Below, piece after piece: positions 8,241 through 16,634 of a stretch of DNA of 64,000 bases. Both the position numbers and the translations under genes were made by a program. This DNA comes from Halobacteria archaeon HArc-gm2. Its GTDB lineage: Archaea; Halobacteriota; Halobacteria; Halobacteriales; Haloarculaceae. Location of the stretch: the NCBI GenBank assembly GCA_025517465.1, contig JAOPKE010000002.1, positions 372,001-436,000 on the forward strand, read 5' to 3'. Position 1 is the stretch's first letter. Each line of letters starts with the position of its first letter. Below the pieces are notes generated by a model. The model was not told the DNA's origin, searched no databases, and saw only the letters and a list, made by a program, of their open reading frames with translations.

Positions 8241-9653
8241 ATGACCCACGTCGTCATCGTCGGCGCCTACGGTAGCGCCGGATCCGCCGTCGCCGAGGAA
8301 CTGGTCGACGAACCCGGGATCGAACTCACCCTCGTCGACGACGGCGACCCCGGCGGCGGCCTCTGCATCCTCGACGGTTGCATGCCCTCGAAGGAGGTCC
8401 TCTCCGCGGCCGAGCATCGGTTCCAGGCCCGCCACGACGACCGACTGGTCGGTGACCTCCCCGAGGTGGACCTGGAGGCGGTCGTCGAGCGCAAGGACGA
8501 CCACACGCTCGGCTGGGCGGCCCACCGCCGACGAGGGATCGAGGAACTGGCCGAGCGCGAGGACGTCGAGTTCGTCCACGAGACGGCCAGATTCGTCGAC
8601 GACCGGACCGTCGCGGTCGGCGACCGCGAGATCGAGGCCGACTACGTCGTCGTCGCCACCGGCTCGGTCGTGAACGTCCCCGACCTGCCGGGCATCGAGG
8701 ACGTCGAGTACATGACTAGCGCCGACGTCCTCGACGCGACCGCGTTCCCGGATTCGGGTATCGTGATGGGCTTTGGCTACGTCGGCATGGAGCTGGTTCC
8801 GTACCTCGCCGAGGCCGGCGGGATGGATATCACGGTGATAGAACACGACGAGCGCCCGCTCGACGAGGCCGACGCCGAGTTCGGCGACGCGCTGCTGGAT
8901 ATCTACGAGGAGCATTTCCCCATCCACGTCCCGACCAGCGTCTACGAACGCGAACTCGAACCGACCGCCGACGGCGGCGTCCGACTCACCGTCGAGCGCG
9001 CGGACGGGAGCGAGGAGACCTACGAGGCCGACCAGCTGTTCTGTTTCACCGGCCGCCGTCCCAGCGTCGACCGCCTGGGCTTCGAGCAGACGGCCATCGA
9101 ACCGGGCGTCGGCTGGGTCGATGAGACGATGCAGGCCCGCGACGACGAGCGTGTCTTCGTCGTCGGCGACGTCAACGGGAAGGAACCCATCCTCCACGTC
9201 GCCAAGGAACAGGGGTTCACCGCGGCCGAGAACATCTTGCGCCATCGTGACGGGCGCGAGGTCCGTGAGTACCACAACGTCCACCACCACGTCGTCTTCA
9301 CCGGCCTGGGCGTCTCCCCCTACGCCCGCGTCGGTCACTCCGAGGAGACCGCCCGCGACGCCGGCCACGACGTCGTCGTCGCGACGCGCCAGGCCAGCGA
9401 CGACGGCGTGTTCAAGGCCAAGGCCGTCCCCGAGGGACTGGCGAAACTCGTCGTCGACGCCGAGGACGGGACGGTGCTGGGCTGGCAGGGCCTGCACTAC
9501 CACGCAGACGTGATGGCCAAGACGATGCAGGTGGTCGTCGAGATGGGGCTGGACGCCCGGGAGATTCCGGACCGGGCGTACCACCCGACGACGCCCGAGA
9601 CCATCGACGGCCTGCTCCGGGACTGCGTGGCACAGCTGGACGACGCCGTGTAA
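8241..9653 (+). CDS. FAD-dependent pyridine nucleotide-disulfide oxidoreductase (dihydrolipoamide dehydrogenase-like)
   Basis: About 470 aa, the usual length for class I flavoprotein disulfide reductases. The redox-active pair is C42-x4-C47 in GGGLCILDGCMPSK. The FAD ATG motif (VVVATGSVVNVP), the NAD-binding segment (IVMGFGYVGMEL), the second FAD motif (VFVVGDVNG) and a C-terminal His-Glu pair (YHPTTPETIDGLL) are present. The N-terminal dinucleotide motif is unusual (GAYGSAG rather than GxGxxG). The start at 8241 follows a TATA-like box (ctttatggg) by about 27 bp; an upstream in-frame GTG at 8217 overlaps that box and is less likely. There is no 2-oxoacid dehydrogenase nearby, so the physiological disulfide substrate is open. 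Confidence 0.88.
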   Translation: MTHVVIVGAYGSAGSAVAEELVDEPGIELTLVDDGDPGGGLCILDGCMPSKEVLSAAEHRFQARHDDRLVGDLPEVDLEAVVERKDDHTLGWAAHRRRGIEELAEREDVEFVHETARFVDDRTVAVGDREIEADYVVVATGSVVNVPDLPGIEDVEYMTSADVLDATAFPDSGIVMGFGYVGMELVPYLAEAGGMDITVIEHDERPLDEADAEFGDALLDIYEEHFPIHVPTSVYERELEPTADGGVRLTVERADGSEETYEADQLFCFTGRRPSVDRLGFEQTAIEPGVGWVDETMQARDDERVFVVGDVNGKEPILHVAKEQGFTAAENILRHRDGREVREYHNVHHHVVFTGLGVSPYARVGHSEETARDAGHDVVVATRQASDDGVFKAKAVPEGLAKLVVDAEDGTVLGWQGLHYHADVMAKTMQVVVEMGLDAREIPDRAYHPTTPETIDGLLRDCVAQLDDAV

Positions 9654-9709
9654 GGCGTCGACTGGGCGTCGACGGCGCCGTGCCGCTCGTATCGGAGAGA
9701 CGTGACGGG

Positions 9710-10417
9710 TCAGCTGGGCCGACGGGCAGCCAGCACCGGCATCTCCTCGATCCGTTCGTCGTCGAGTTCGTCCCAGTCGACGCCAGTCGGCCGGTCGAAC
9801 GGCGTCTCGGTCTCGATAGTCCGCTCGGGCGTCACGAGGTAGTCCATCGGCACGTCGTGGTCGTCGACGGGCCAGTCCGAATCGCTCATCTGTATCTCGT
9901 GGACCGTCGTCGCCACGGTCGTCCCGTCGTCGACCAGGCCGAGTTCCCGCAGGACGGCGTACTCCAGGTCGCTGTACCCCTCGCCCTTGCCGATGCGGGC
10001 GCCGTCCTCGCGGACCGCGACGCTCCCCGAGACGACGAAGTCGACCGACTCGACCGCTTCGGGTCCGACCTGTTGCCCATACTCGTCCATCGAGGAGACC
10101 GTCGGCGCGGCGTCGAGGTCGTCGATCCGTTCGGGGTCGAGTTCGACGAAGCACTTCTCGTCTCGGAGTCTGGGGACCGCCATGTAGACGGTCTTTCCTT
10201 CGTGGAGCGCCCGGCGGCGGACCGGTAACTGTGGCGCGTCGGGGTTGGCCTTGATCGCGTCGGCGGCTTGCCAGGCATCGAGGCCGGCGAGGCGGTCCGC
10301 GGCGTCTCTCGCGCCCGCGAAATTAGGAATGCGGCCGTGGGGCGGGAACGGAAATCGTGCCTGGCCGCTCTCCTCCAGTTCGTCCCAGACCCGCTCACGG
10401 AGGTCCTGTTTGTTCAT
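9710..10417 (-). CDS. 5-formyltetrahydrofolate cyclo-ligase family protein
   Basis: 235 aa. Family hallmarks are the basic N-terminal RVWDELEESGQARFPFPPHGRIPNF-type region, the KTVYMAVPRLRDEKCFVELDP strand, and the signature GSVAVREDGARIGKGEGYSDLEY, which matches the phosphate/ATP-binding GKGGGYYD-like motif. The enzyme would convert 5-formyl-THF to methenyl-THF using ATP, a folate salvage step. Relatives in archaea are often annotated only as family members, so the exact substrate is not certain. It is convergent with the disulfide reductase, and its promoter region abuts the repeat element at 10538-11060. Confidence 0.88.
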   Translation of the reverse strand: MNKQDLRERVWDELEESGQARFPFPPHGRIPNFAGARDAADRLAGLDAWQAADAIKANPDAPQLPVRRRALHEGKTVYMAVPRLRDEKCFVELDPERIDDLDAAPTVSSMDEYGQQVGPEAVESVDFVVSGSVAVREDGARIGKGEGYSDLEYAVLRELGLVDDGTTVATTVHEIQMSDSDWPVDDHDVPMDYLVTPERTIETETPFDRPTGVDWDELDDERIEEMPVLAARRPS

Positions 10418-10537
10418 TATCGGTGAGTGTCGGCCCGTTCCCGGAAGTCGATTCGGATCGCTGGAGGATGGGTCTCGTGTGTCTTAGTATCGTTTGGTAG
10501 GGGTCGAACCAATGACGTGATCACGGATACCACCACC

Positions 10538-11060
10538 TCGAAAGCCCTCGGCGCGCTTCGCGGTCGCTCAGCGGGATACCCTCACGTCCGTTCGGGTAGG
10601 GCCCACTGAGCGACTGCCCTTCGGCGCGAGCCCGCCTCGCCCTTTCAGTCCTCCAGGCCTAGCCTCCCTCGCGCGGGCTTCGCCACGCGCTCGCGATTAG
10701 AACCACCACCCCTCCCCGGTCGCGCCGCGTCCGCGTCGCGACACGCTTCCTGACCGCTCCGCACCCGCTCGGCCGGGAGCGAGTGGCCGAGTGAAAACGA
10801 GGCCCTCGCGACCAGGGGGAGGGCAGGGCTGCGGTGCTGTGCGGACCCTGGAGGACTGAAAGGGCGAGGCGGGGTCCGGGAACCCCGGCCCACCAAGTAC
10901 CGCAACGCAGTGAGGAGCGCAGGTGGGCCGCGGGACCGGAGCGCGCCGAGGGCTTTCTGGTTGTTGGCGGTCTCGATTCCGACTCCAGAGAGCGCGCCGA
11001 GGGCTTTCTGGTTGTTGGCGGTCTCGATTCCGACTCCAGAGAGCGCGCCGAGGGCTTCCT
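10538..11060. repeat. long composite inverted-repeat element, locus R1 (REPIN-like)
   Basis: Fills most of the 759-bp gap between two divergent genes. The left unit (10538-10657) starts tcgaaagccctcggcgcgct and ends ccctttcagtcctccagg. The right unit (10847-10960) is the same type inverted, starting cctggaggactgaaagggcg and ending gccgagggctttctgg. Each has its own stem: GGTCGCTCAG.../...CTGAGCGACT on the left and GGCCCACC/GGTGGGCC on the right. The central core (10658-10846) contains a near-perfect hairpin at 10719-10742 (GTCGCGCCGCG, TC, CGCGTCGCGAC). After the right unit a 51-bp direct repeat occurs twice plus a partial third copy (10941-11060). It is related to loci at 16.6 and 36.8 kb. 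No coding is believed. Confidence 0.88.
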
Positions 11061-11176
11061 ACATCTTGCTGTTCCTGACCCTGACAAAGCAGACGACTCA
11101 AACCACTCATTCAGTAAACACACCCGCCCATCGATCAAAGAGCAAGACGAATAGGCCTGCAGATGATATCGCGTGC

Positions 11177-13702
11177 GTGGACGAGACGATCGCGTGGCTC
11201 CGGGACAGACCGTACTACGAGGGCCAGATCCGGGACGAACGAACCGTGCCCGGCCGCGGCGCCGACTTCGCCGACGTCGCCCTGGACTCGCGACTGGCGA
11301 GCACCCTGGAGTCGGCGGGGATCGAGCGCCTCTACGACCACCAGGCGGGGGCCGTCGACGCCGTCCGCGGGGGAGAGAACGTCGTCCTCGCGACGGAGAC
11401 GGCCAGCGGCAAGAGCCTCGCATACACCGTCCCGGCGTTCGAGCGCGGGATGGACCGCCGGGCGACCACGCTCTACATCGCGCCGCAGGTCGCGCTGATC
11501 AACGACCAGACCGACACGCTCTCCGAGCTGGCCCAGGGGCTGGGCTTCGCCTCCGGCGTGCAGGTCGACCAGTACACCGGCCGGCAGTCCAAGTCCGAGA
11601 AGGAGGCCATCCGGGAGCGCCAGCCCACGGTGTTGCTGACGACGCCGGACATGCTCCACTACGGGATTCTGCCCCACGCCCACCGGCTGTGGAAGTGGTT
11701 CTTCGAGCGCCTGGAGACAGTGGTCATCGACGAGGTGCACGAGTACCGCGGCGTGTTCGGGAGCCACGTCTCGCTCGTGATGCGGCGGCTGAGCCGGATG
11801 GTCGAGCGGTTCGCTGACGACGGGCCTGTGGAAGCGGACGGAAACCCGGAGTGGGTCTGCTGTTCGGCGACCATCGGGAACCCCGTCGAGCACGCTGCCG
11901 CGGTGACGGGCCAGCCCGACGATTCGTTCGCCCTGGTCGACCACGACGCCAGCGCCAGCGGGCCGAGACACTGGCTGCTGTGGAACCCGCCGGAGTACGG
12001 CGGAGGTGGGCTGGGAAACGAGGACGGGGACGGGAGCGCAGGCGGAGGAGGGTGGGGTGACAGCGGCCGCCGCCGGTCGAGCCACGTCGAGGGCAAGAAC
12101 CTCTTCGTCGACCTGGTCGAGCGGGGGCTCCAGACAGTGGTGTTCACCCGGTCGCGCCAGACCGCCGAGCGGTACGCCAGCCAGTGCGCCGACGAGTTGC
12201 AGGACCGGGGAGAGCACGAACTCTCGCGGTCGGTCGGGGCCTACCAGGCCGCGCTCACCGACGAGCGCCGGCGGGACCTGGAGGCCGACCTCCAGTCCGG
12301 TGAACTCCGGGGCGTCTGGAGCACCAACGCGCTGGAACTGGGTGTCGACGTCGGCGGGCTGGACGCCGTGATTCTCGACGGCTACCCCGGCACGCGGATG
12401 CAGACGTTCCAGCAGGCCGGGCGGGCCGGTCGAGGTACCGACCCCGCGCTGGTCGTCCTGCTCGGCGGCGAGGACCAGCTCGACCAGTACGTCATGCGCA
12501 ATCCCGACGTCCTGTTCGACCACCCGCCAGAGCAGGCCGTGACCAATCCCGAGAACGACCAGCTCATGCCCGACCACGTCAACTGTGCGGCCCGGGAGAA
12601 CTGGCTGAGTCCCGACGACGACCGCCACTTCGGCGAGACGTTCCCCGACGTCGTGAGCGACCTCGAAGCGGCGGGGGACCTCGACCGCCGGACCACCGAC
12701 GCCGGCCTCCGCTGGCTCTCGTCGGTCGACGGCAGCCCCCACCACGAGATGAGCCTGCGGACCATCGACTCCCAGGAGATCCGGCTTCTTCACAAGGGCG
12801 ACATCGTCGCCAAGCTTCCGTTCGGCGACGCGCTGCGCGACGCCCACCCGGGCGCCATCTACCACCACCAGGGCCGGACCTACGAGGTGACCGACCTCGA
12901 CCTGGACCGGGGCGTCGCCGAACTCGACCGCACCTGGGCCGACTACTACACCAAAGTCCTCCACGACAAGGAGATCACCGTCGAGACAGACCTGGGCGAG
13001 CAGTCTCTCGACGCCCGCCCGGACGTTCCCGTCCGCTTCGCCGAGGTGACCATGCGCAAGCAGATAACGGGCTACGAGCGCCGGGACGGCCGGAGCGGCG
13101 AGAAGATCGGCGAGCGCTCGCTGGACCTGCCCGAGACCAGCCTGGAGACCAAAGCCCTCTATTTCACCGTCCCCGGCGACGTCGAGCGGGCGATGCTGGG
13201 CGCGGGCGTCGGCGGCGAGTCGGTCGCGGACGGCGGTGACAGCGGCGGGCACTCGCCATCCGGTGACGAGGGAACGCCGTCCGCCCAGCCGGACGGCCCA
13301 GCCCCGGTCGCCGAACTCCCCGACGAACCCGGCGACTTCCCGGGCGGCATCCACGCCGCCGAGCACGCGATGATCTCCATGTTCCCCTTCGAATACCTCT
13401 GTGACCGCCGGGATATCGGCGGGCTGTCGACGCCGCTGCACCCCCACACCGAGGAGCCGACAATCTTCATCTACGACGGCTACCCCGGCGGCGTCGGCCT
13501 CGCGAAGAGCGGCTACCGCGGCGTGGACGAGTTGATGGCGACGACGCTGGACATGCTCCGTTCCTGTGGCTGTGCGGACGGCTGTCCCGCCTGTGTCCAG
13601 TCGCCCCACTGCGGCAACGCGAACGACCCGCTGGACAAGGGGCTGGCCATCTACCTGCTCGACGCGCTGACGGCGTCGGGTTCTCCCCGTGCGATCAGGT
13701 AA
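11177..13702 (+). CDS. DEAD/DEAH-box helicase with C-terminal DUF1998 (Hrq1-like)
   Basis: About 841 aa. The superfamily 2 motor begins near residue 70: Walker A ATETASGKSLAY (about 72-83), DEVH box VIDEVHEYRG (about 184), motif III CCSATIGNP, then helicase C with GVWSTNALELGVDVGGLDAV and QQAGRAGRG. The C-terminal region carries the DUF1998-type cysteine cluster CGCADGCPACVQSPHCGN (about 796-813), which probably binds zinc. Hrq1 relatives are 3'-5' DNA helicases implicated in repair, related to RecQ4. I chose the GTG at 11177 (DETIAWLRDRPYYEGQI follows); the longer open frame upstream only translates the repeat element. A Gly-rich insert lies near residues 275-295. Confidence 0.88.
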   Translation: MDETIAWLRDRPYYEGQIRDERTVPGRGADFADVALDSRLASTLESAGIERLYDHQAGAVDAVRGGENVVLATETASGKSLAYTVPAFERGMDRRATTLYIAPQVALINDQTDTLSELAQGLGFASGVQVDQYTGRQSKSEKEAIRERQPTVLLTTPDMLHYGILPHAHRLWKWFFERLETVVIDEVHEYRGVFGSHVSLVMRRLSRMVERFADDGPVEADGNPEWVCCSATIGNPVEHAAAVTGQPDDSFALVDHDASASGPRHWLLWNPPEYGGGGLGNEDGDGSAGGGGWGDSGRRRSSHVEGKNLFVDLVERGLQTVVFTRSRQTAERYASQCADELQDRGEHELSRSVGAYQAALTDERRRDLEADLQSGELRGVWSTNALELGVDVGGLDAVILDGYPGTRMQTFQQAGRAGRGTDPALVVLLGGEDQLDQYVMRNPDVLFDHPPEQAVTNPENDQLMPDHVNCAARENWLSPDDDRHFGETFPDVVSDLEAAGDLDRRTTDAGLRWLSSVDGSPHHEMSLRTIDSQEIRLLHKGDIVAKLPFGDALRDAHPGAIYHHQGRTYEVTDLDLDRGVAELDRTWADYYTKVLHDKEITVETDLGEQSLDARPDVPVRFAEVTMRKQITGYERRDGRSGEKIGERSLDLPETSLETKALYFTVPGDVERAMLGAGVGGESVADGGDSGGHSPSGDEGTPSAQPDGPAPVAELPDEPGDFPGGIHAAEHAMISMFPFEYLCDRRDIGGLSTPLHPHTEEPTIFIYDGYPGGVGLAKSGYRGVDELMATTLDMLRSCGCADGCPACVQSPHCGNANDPLDKGLAIYLLDALTASGSPRAIR

Positions 13703-13726
13703 GTGAGTCCGAACCGAAGGTGAGAT

Positions 13727-14392
13727 ATGGCCGTCATCACCGAATTCAGCGTCGACCACGTGGAGTTCACCCTCGCGGGCGTCTTCGAGGACTATCCCGA
13801 CGCGACGGTCGAACTCGACCGGGTGGTGCCGACGGACGAGGCGTTCCTCCCGTACTTCTGGGTGTGGGGTGCCGACGTCGCCGACGTCGCCGAGCTGGTC
13901 CGCGAGGCAGACCCCCTTTCCGAGGTCAAACTCGTCGACGAGGTCGACGACGGCGGTCTGTTTCGCGCCTGGTGGACTCGCGACGTGGGTGGGATTCTCG
14001 ACACGATGGGGGCCTCGGGGCTGACGTTGCGGAAGGGGGTCGGGTCGGCCGAGGGCTGGCTGTTCGAACTGCGGGCCGAACACACCGAGGACCTCTCGAC
14101 GTTCCAGCGCTCGCTCACCCAGATCGACGTCGACGCCGAACTCGTCAGGATGTACGAACTCGACGACGACGCGACGACCGGCCGGTACAACCTCACGCCC
14201 GAGCAGCGCGAAGCGCTCGAGACAGCGTACGACCGCGGATACTACGATCAACCCACGGAGACCGACCTCGAATCGATGGCTGCCGACCTGGACATCTCCC
14301 GGTCGGCGTTCAGCGCGCGCCTCAAGCGAGGCTACCGCAACCTCGTCGAGGCCACCATCGCCCACGAACGAGAACCGGACGTCGACCGATAG
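13727..14392 (+). CDS. HTH-10 (bacterio-opsin activator type) transcriptional regulator
   Basis: 221 aa. The N-terminal ~150 residues are the Bat-associated ligand-sensing region without an enzymatic motif. The C-terminal ~55 residues are the HTH_10 domain: LTPEQREALETAYDRGYYD, then TDLESMAADLDISRSAFSARLKRGYRNLVEA. It is a DNA-binding regulator with unknown signal and target. It starts 24 bp after the helicase stop and may be read from the same transcript. Confidence 0.88.
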   Translation: MAVITEFSVDHVEFTLAGVFEDYPDATVELDRVVPTDEAFLPYFWVWGADVADVAELVREADPLSEVKLVDEVDDGGLFRAWWTRDVGGILDTMGASGLTLRKGVGSAEGWLFELRAEHTEDLSTFQRSLTQIDVDAELVRMYELDDDATTGRYNLTPEQREALETAYDRGYYDQPTETDLESMAADLDISRSAFSARLKRGYRNLVEATIAHEREPDVDR

Positions 14393-14470
14393 CTCGCCCG
14401 CTTTTCAATCCCCGACATACTGAAGGCCAACGTTCTCTCCTGTGCGGCGTCTACTCAGACGTGATGTTTT

Positions 14471-14932
14471 ATGGTTGATATGGCCGAGCACGAGACCTCC
14501 CAGTCTGCCGTCGACGCGCGCATCGGGCCCCGCGAGTCGGTCGTCCAGTCGGTTCTCGACGCCGTCCACGCCGCCGCGGGCGAGGACCTGGTCGGTCGCG
14601 ATTCGACCCGGGACGAAGCCAGCACTGTGACGCCGCCCCCGCTCTACGACTTCGTCAATCCGGACGCGCTGGAGGCGCTGTACACCCATGCGCTCGACCA
14701 CAGGGGAACCGCCGAGTGGACGACGACGTTCCGCTACGGCGACGACGTCGTCTCCGTCACCAGCACGGGCACCGTGACGGTCGAACCTCGCGGAGCCCAG
14801 GGTTCGAACCGACGCGGCCACGCGTGCCCCGACTGCGAGGACGCGACCGTCGGCGTGAGCGACGACCGGTTCGTCGTCGGCGCCACCCTGCAATGCCCCG
14901 AGTGCGGTCACGAGTGGGACGTCGCGTTTTAG
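14471..14932 (+). CDS. HalOD1 output domain protein with C-terminal zinc ribbon
   Basis: 153 aa. Residues about 50-105 match the HalOD1 domain (PPPLYDFVNPDALEALYTHA, then WTTTFRYGDDVVSV). The last 45 residues form a zinc ribbon with two cysteine pairs, CPDC and CPEC (RRGHACPDCEDATVGV... and LQCPECGHEWDVAF). HalOD1 is a haloarchaeal domain thought to act downstream of signalling proteins. The fusion to a zinc ribbon is uncommon enough to note. A TATA-like gttttatgg overlaps the first codon, so the true start may be M4 (14480) or later. It lies 78 bp after the HTH-10 gene on the same strand. Confidence 0.8.
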   Translation: MVDMAEHETSQSAVDARIGPRESVVQSVLDAVHAAAGEDLVGRDSTRDEASTVTPPPLYDFVNPDALEALYTHALDHRGTAEWTTTFRYGDDVVSVTSTGTVTVEPRGAQGSNRRGHACPDCEDATVGVSDDRFVVGATLQCPECGHEWDVAF

Positions 14933-14994
14933 GGGGCCTTCACGGGTCCGATGCTCTACGGATGGTGTGCAGTCCTATCCGGAAGACGACGGCG

Positions 14995-15360
14995 CTACTG
15001 CCGGTCCACGTCGACCTCGACGTCCGCGTTCGGATCGACGGCCTCCTCGACGGCGAACTGCGTGATGTCGATGGCGTCGAGGAGGTCCTGATCGCTGTCG
15101 AGTAGCTCCGGTAGCTGCGCTTCGAACTCCCGGTAGTGCTCGGACTCGTTGTGGGCCTCCAGCGCTGCCTCGTCCTCGTACTGTTCGAAGAATCGGACCA
15201 CGTTGGGGTTGGCCACCTCCGTCGTGGCCACGTACTCGATCACTCCCGCTTCCTCTCGCGTTTGTCCGACGAGCTCCTCGACCGCGTCGAGGGCTGCTTC
15301 GCGCCGGTCCGGGTCGACCTGGAGAGCCGCGTGGACGACGATCATGGTCTGACGAGTCAT
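14995..15360 (-). CDS. ABM-domain (antibiotic biosynthesis monooxygenase / YgiN-like) protein
   Basis: 121 aa with a ferredoxin-like ABM fold: MIVVHAALQVDPDRREAALD, GVIEYVATTEVANPNVVRFFEQYEDEAALEAH and the following helix. Relatives are small dimeric quinol or polyketide monooxygenases or heme-degrading enzymes; the substrate cannot be read from sequence. A TATA-like box (ctttatctg on the minus strand, around 15380) lies about 25 bp before the ATG at 15360; M6 (15345) is an alternative. The C-terminal tail is acidic. Confidence 0.85.
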   Translation of the reverse strand: MTRQTMIVVHAALQVDPDRREAALDAVEELVGQTREEAGVIEYVATTEVANPNVVRFFEQYEDEAALEAHNESEHYREFEAQLPELLDSDQDLLDAIDITQFAVEEAVDPNADVEVDVDRQ

Positions 15361-15446
15361 GCAGACAACAGATAAAGGTTGTACACCTTTGCGCGGACGG
15401 CGTCCGAGCGAAAACCACTAGTCTGTCCCCCGACGAATCTGCCGGT

Positions 15447-15572
15447 ATGAACGAGCACGTCGCCGTCTGCCGGGACTGTGAGTGGGAACAGGTGTTCCCG
15501 AAACGGGACATGGCCGAACACGGAAAGCGCGTCCACGAGGACGAGACGGGCCACGCGGTCGTACTGGAGTGA
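15447..15572 (+). CDS. 41-aa zinc-finger-like small protein
   Basis: A short frame, MNEHVAVCRDCEWEQVFPKR followed by DMAEHGKRVHEDETGHAVVLE. C8-x2-C11 and H25...H30 form a plausible C2H2 zinc site of the kind seen in many haloarchaeal micro-proteins. Codon use is haloarchaeal and the product is acidic. It lies between two minus-strand genes with its own upstream region. The function is unknown; nucleic-acid binding or protein contact is possible. Confidence 0.7.
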   Translation: MNEHVAVCRDCEWEQVFPKRDMAEHGKRVHEDETGHAVVLE

Positions 15573-15584
15573 CGGGACCGCGTC

Positions 15585-16508
15585 TCACCGCACCGGTTCG
15601 ACGACCTCCTCGGCGAATCGCGTGAGGTTCGCCGCGGGGTCGTCGCCGCCCGGCGAGACGAGCACGTGGTCGACGCCTAGCTCCGCCAGGTCGCGGAAGT
15701 ACTCGGCGAACCACTCGGTGCCGGCGCGGTAGCCCAGGTGGATCGGTTCGGGTCCGGCGGTCGGGTCGTCCGCGAGTTCTGTCTGCACCGCCATCGCGTA
15801 GGGCTTGTCACCGGCCGCCTCCCGCCAGTCGGCGAGGTAGCTCTCGAGGGTCTCCATCGGAAGGTGGTAGAAGAACCAGCCGTCGCCGTGCTCGGCGATC
15901 CACTCGACCTCCTGGCGGGCGTGACCCGTCGGGAGGAGCGGGATCGTCTCGGTCGTCGGCTTCGGAACCATATCCATCTCGCCGTCGAGCGTGCCCCACG
16001 ACGACTCTATCTCGGGGAAGTCCTCTCGCCAGACCGTCCGCATGACGTCGACGCTCTCGCGGAACAGATCGCCGCGCTATTCGGGGTCGACGTCGAAGGC
16101 CGGGAACTCCGGGTCGCGGTCGCCCGTCGCGACGCCCATCACCAGCCGGCCACCGGAGAGCCGGTCGACGGAGGCGGCGGACTTGGCGACGTGGAGGGGA
16201 TGGCGCAGCGGCAGGACGACGCTGGCCGTGCCCAGTGCGATCTCCTCGGTGTGGGCCGCGGCGTGGCTCAGCCACGGCCACGTGTCGAACGTCTGGCCCG
16301 CGTCGCCGAACCGCGGCCAGTAGAGCGGAACGTCGCGGGCCCACAGCGCGTCGAACCCGACCGACTCGGCGTGAGCCGCCAGTTCCATCTCCTCGTCGAC
16401 AGGCGGCTGGGATTCGTTGATTCCGGTGAGTGGGAAGCCGGCCCCGAAGGTGAGCCCATCGGTGTCGAAGAGTCGCTCCCACCCGGCGTTGGCGTGGCCC
16501 TGTGTCAC
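15585..16508 (-). pseudogene. luciferase-like (LLM class) flavin-dependent oxidoreductase interrupted by an in-frame TAG
   Basis: The reading frame of a bacterial-luciferase-like monooxygenase runs from the ATG at 16508 to the TGA at 15585, broken once by TAG at 16077-16079. The N-terminal part (143 aa) holds FGAGFPLTGINESQPP, EMELAAHAESVGFDALWARD and GTASVVLPLRHPLHVAKSAA with DRLSGGRLVMGVATGDRDPE. Immediately after the stop, in the same frame, comes RGDLFRESVDVMRTVWREDF, the expected continuation. A single substitution (GAG or CAG to TAG) explains it. It is most likely an inactivated gene; two half-proteins or a sequencing error are alternatives. F420 or FMN would be the cofactor. Confidence 0.85.
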
Positions 16509-16634
16509 GTGAGAGGATTTGGTCTGTCGTGTGAAGGGGACTGTGATTTTGGGTGTGTTCGTCGGGTATCGCGTGGGTGAGTATGGCGAACGTTTCGAGC
16601 GCGTCCGCGATCGACTATTGACAGCACAAACACG

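Noticed and set aside
8211-10154. Long minus-strand open frame opposite the disulfide reductase
   Set aside because: Arg/Asp-rich shadow frame spanning two unrelated genes; no domain.
10910-11176. Open frame upstream of the helicase with 17-residue repeats (RAFWLLAVSIPTPESAP)
   Set aside because: It is the translation of the 51-bp non-coding repeat; the helicase similarity starts only at the GTG at 11177.
11135-14365. Very long minus-strand open frame (over 1000 codons) opposite the helicase
   Set aside because: High-GC haloarchaeal genes produce long antisense frames; its sequence is low-complexity Val/Gly/Asp/Arg with no domain, while the plus strand has a complete helicase.
16077-16079. 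TAG in the luciferase-like gene as a pyrrolysine codon
   Set aside because: No pyl genes or downstream insertion structure are visible, TAG is used as a normal stop in neighbouring genes, and a single substitution is a simpler explanation.
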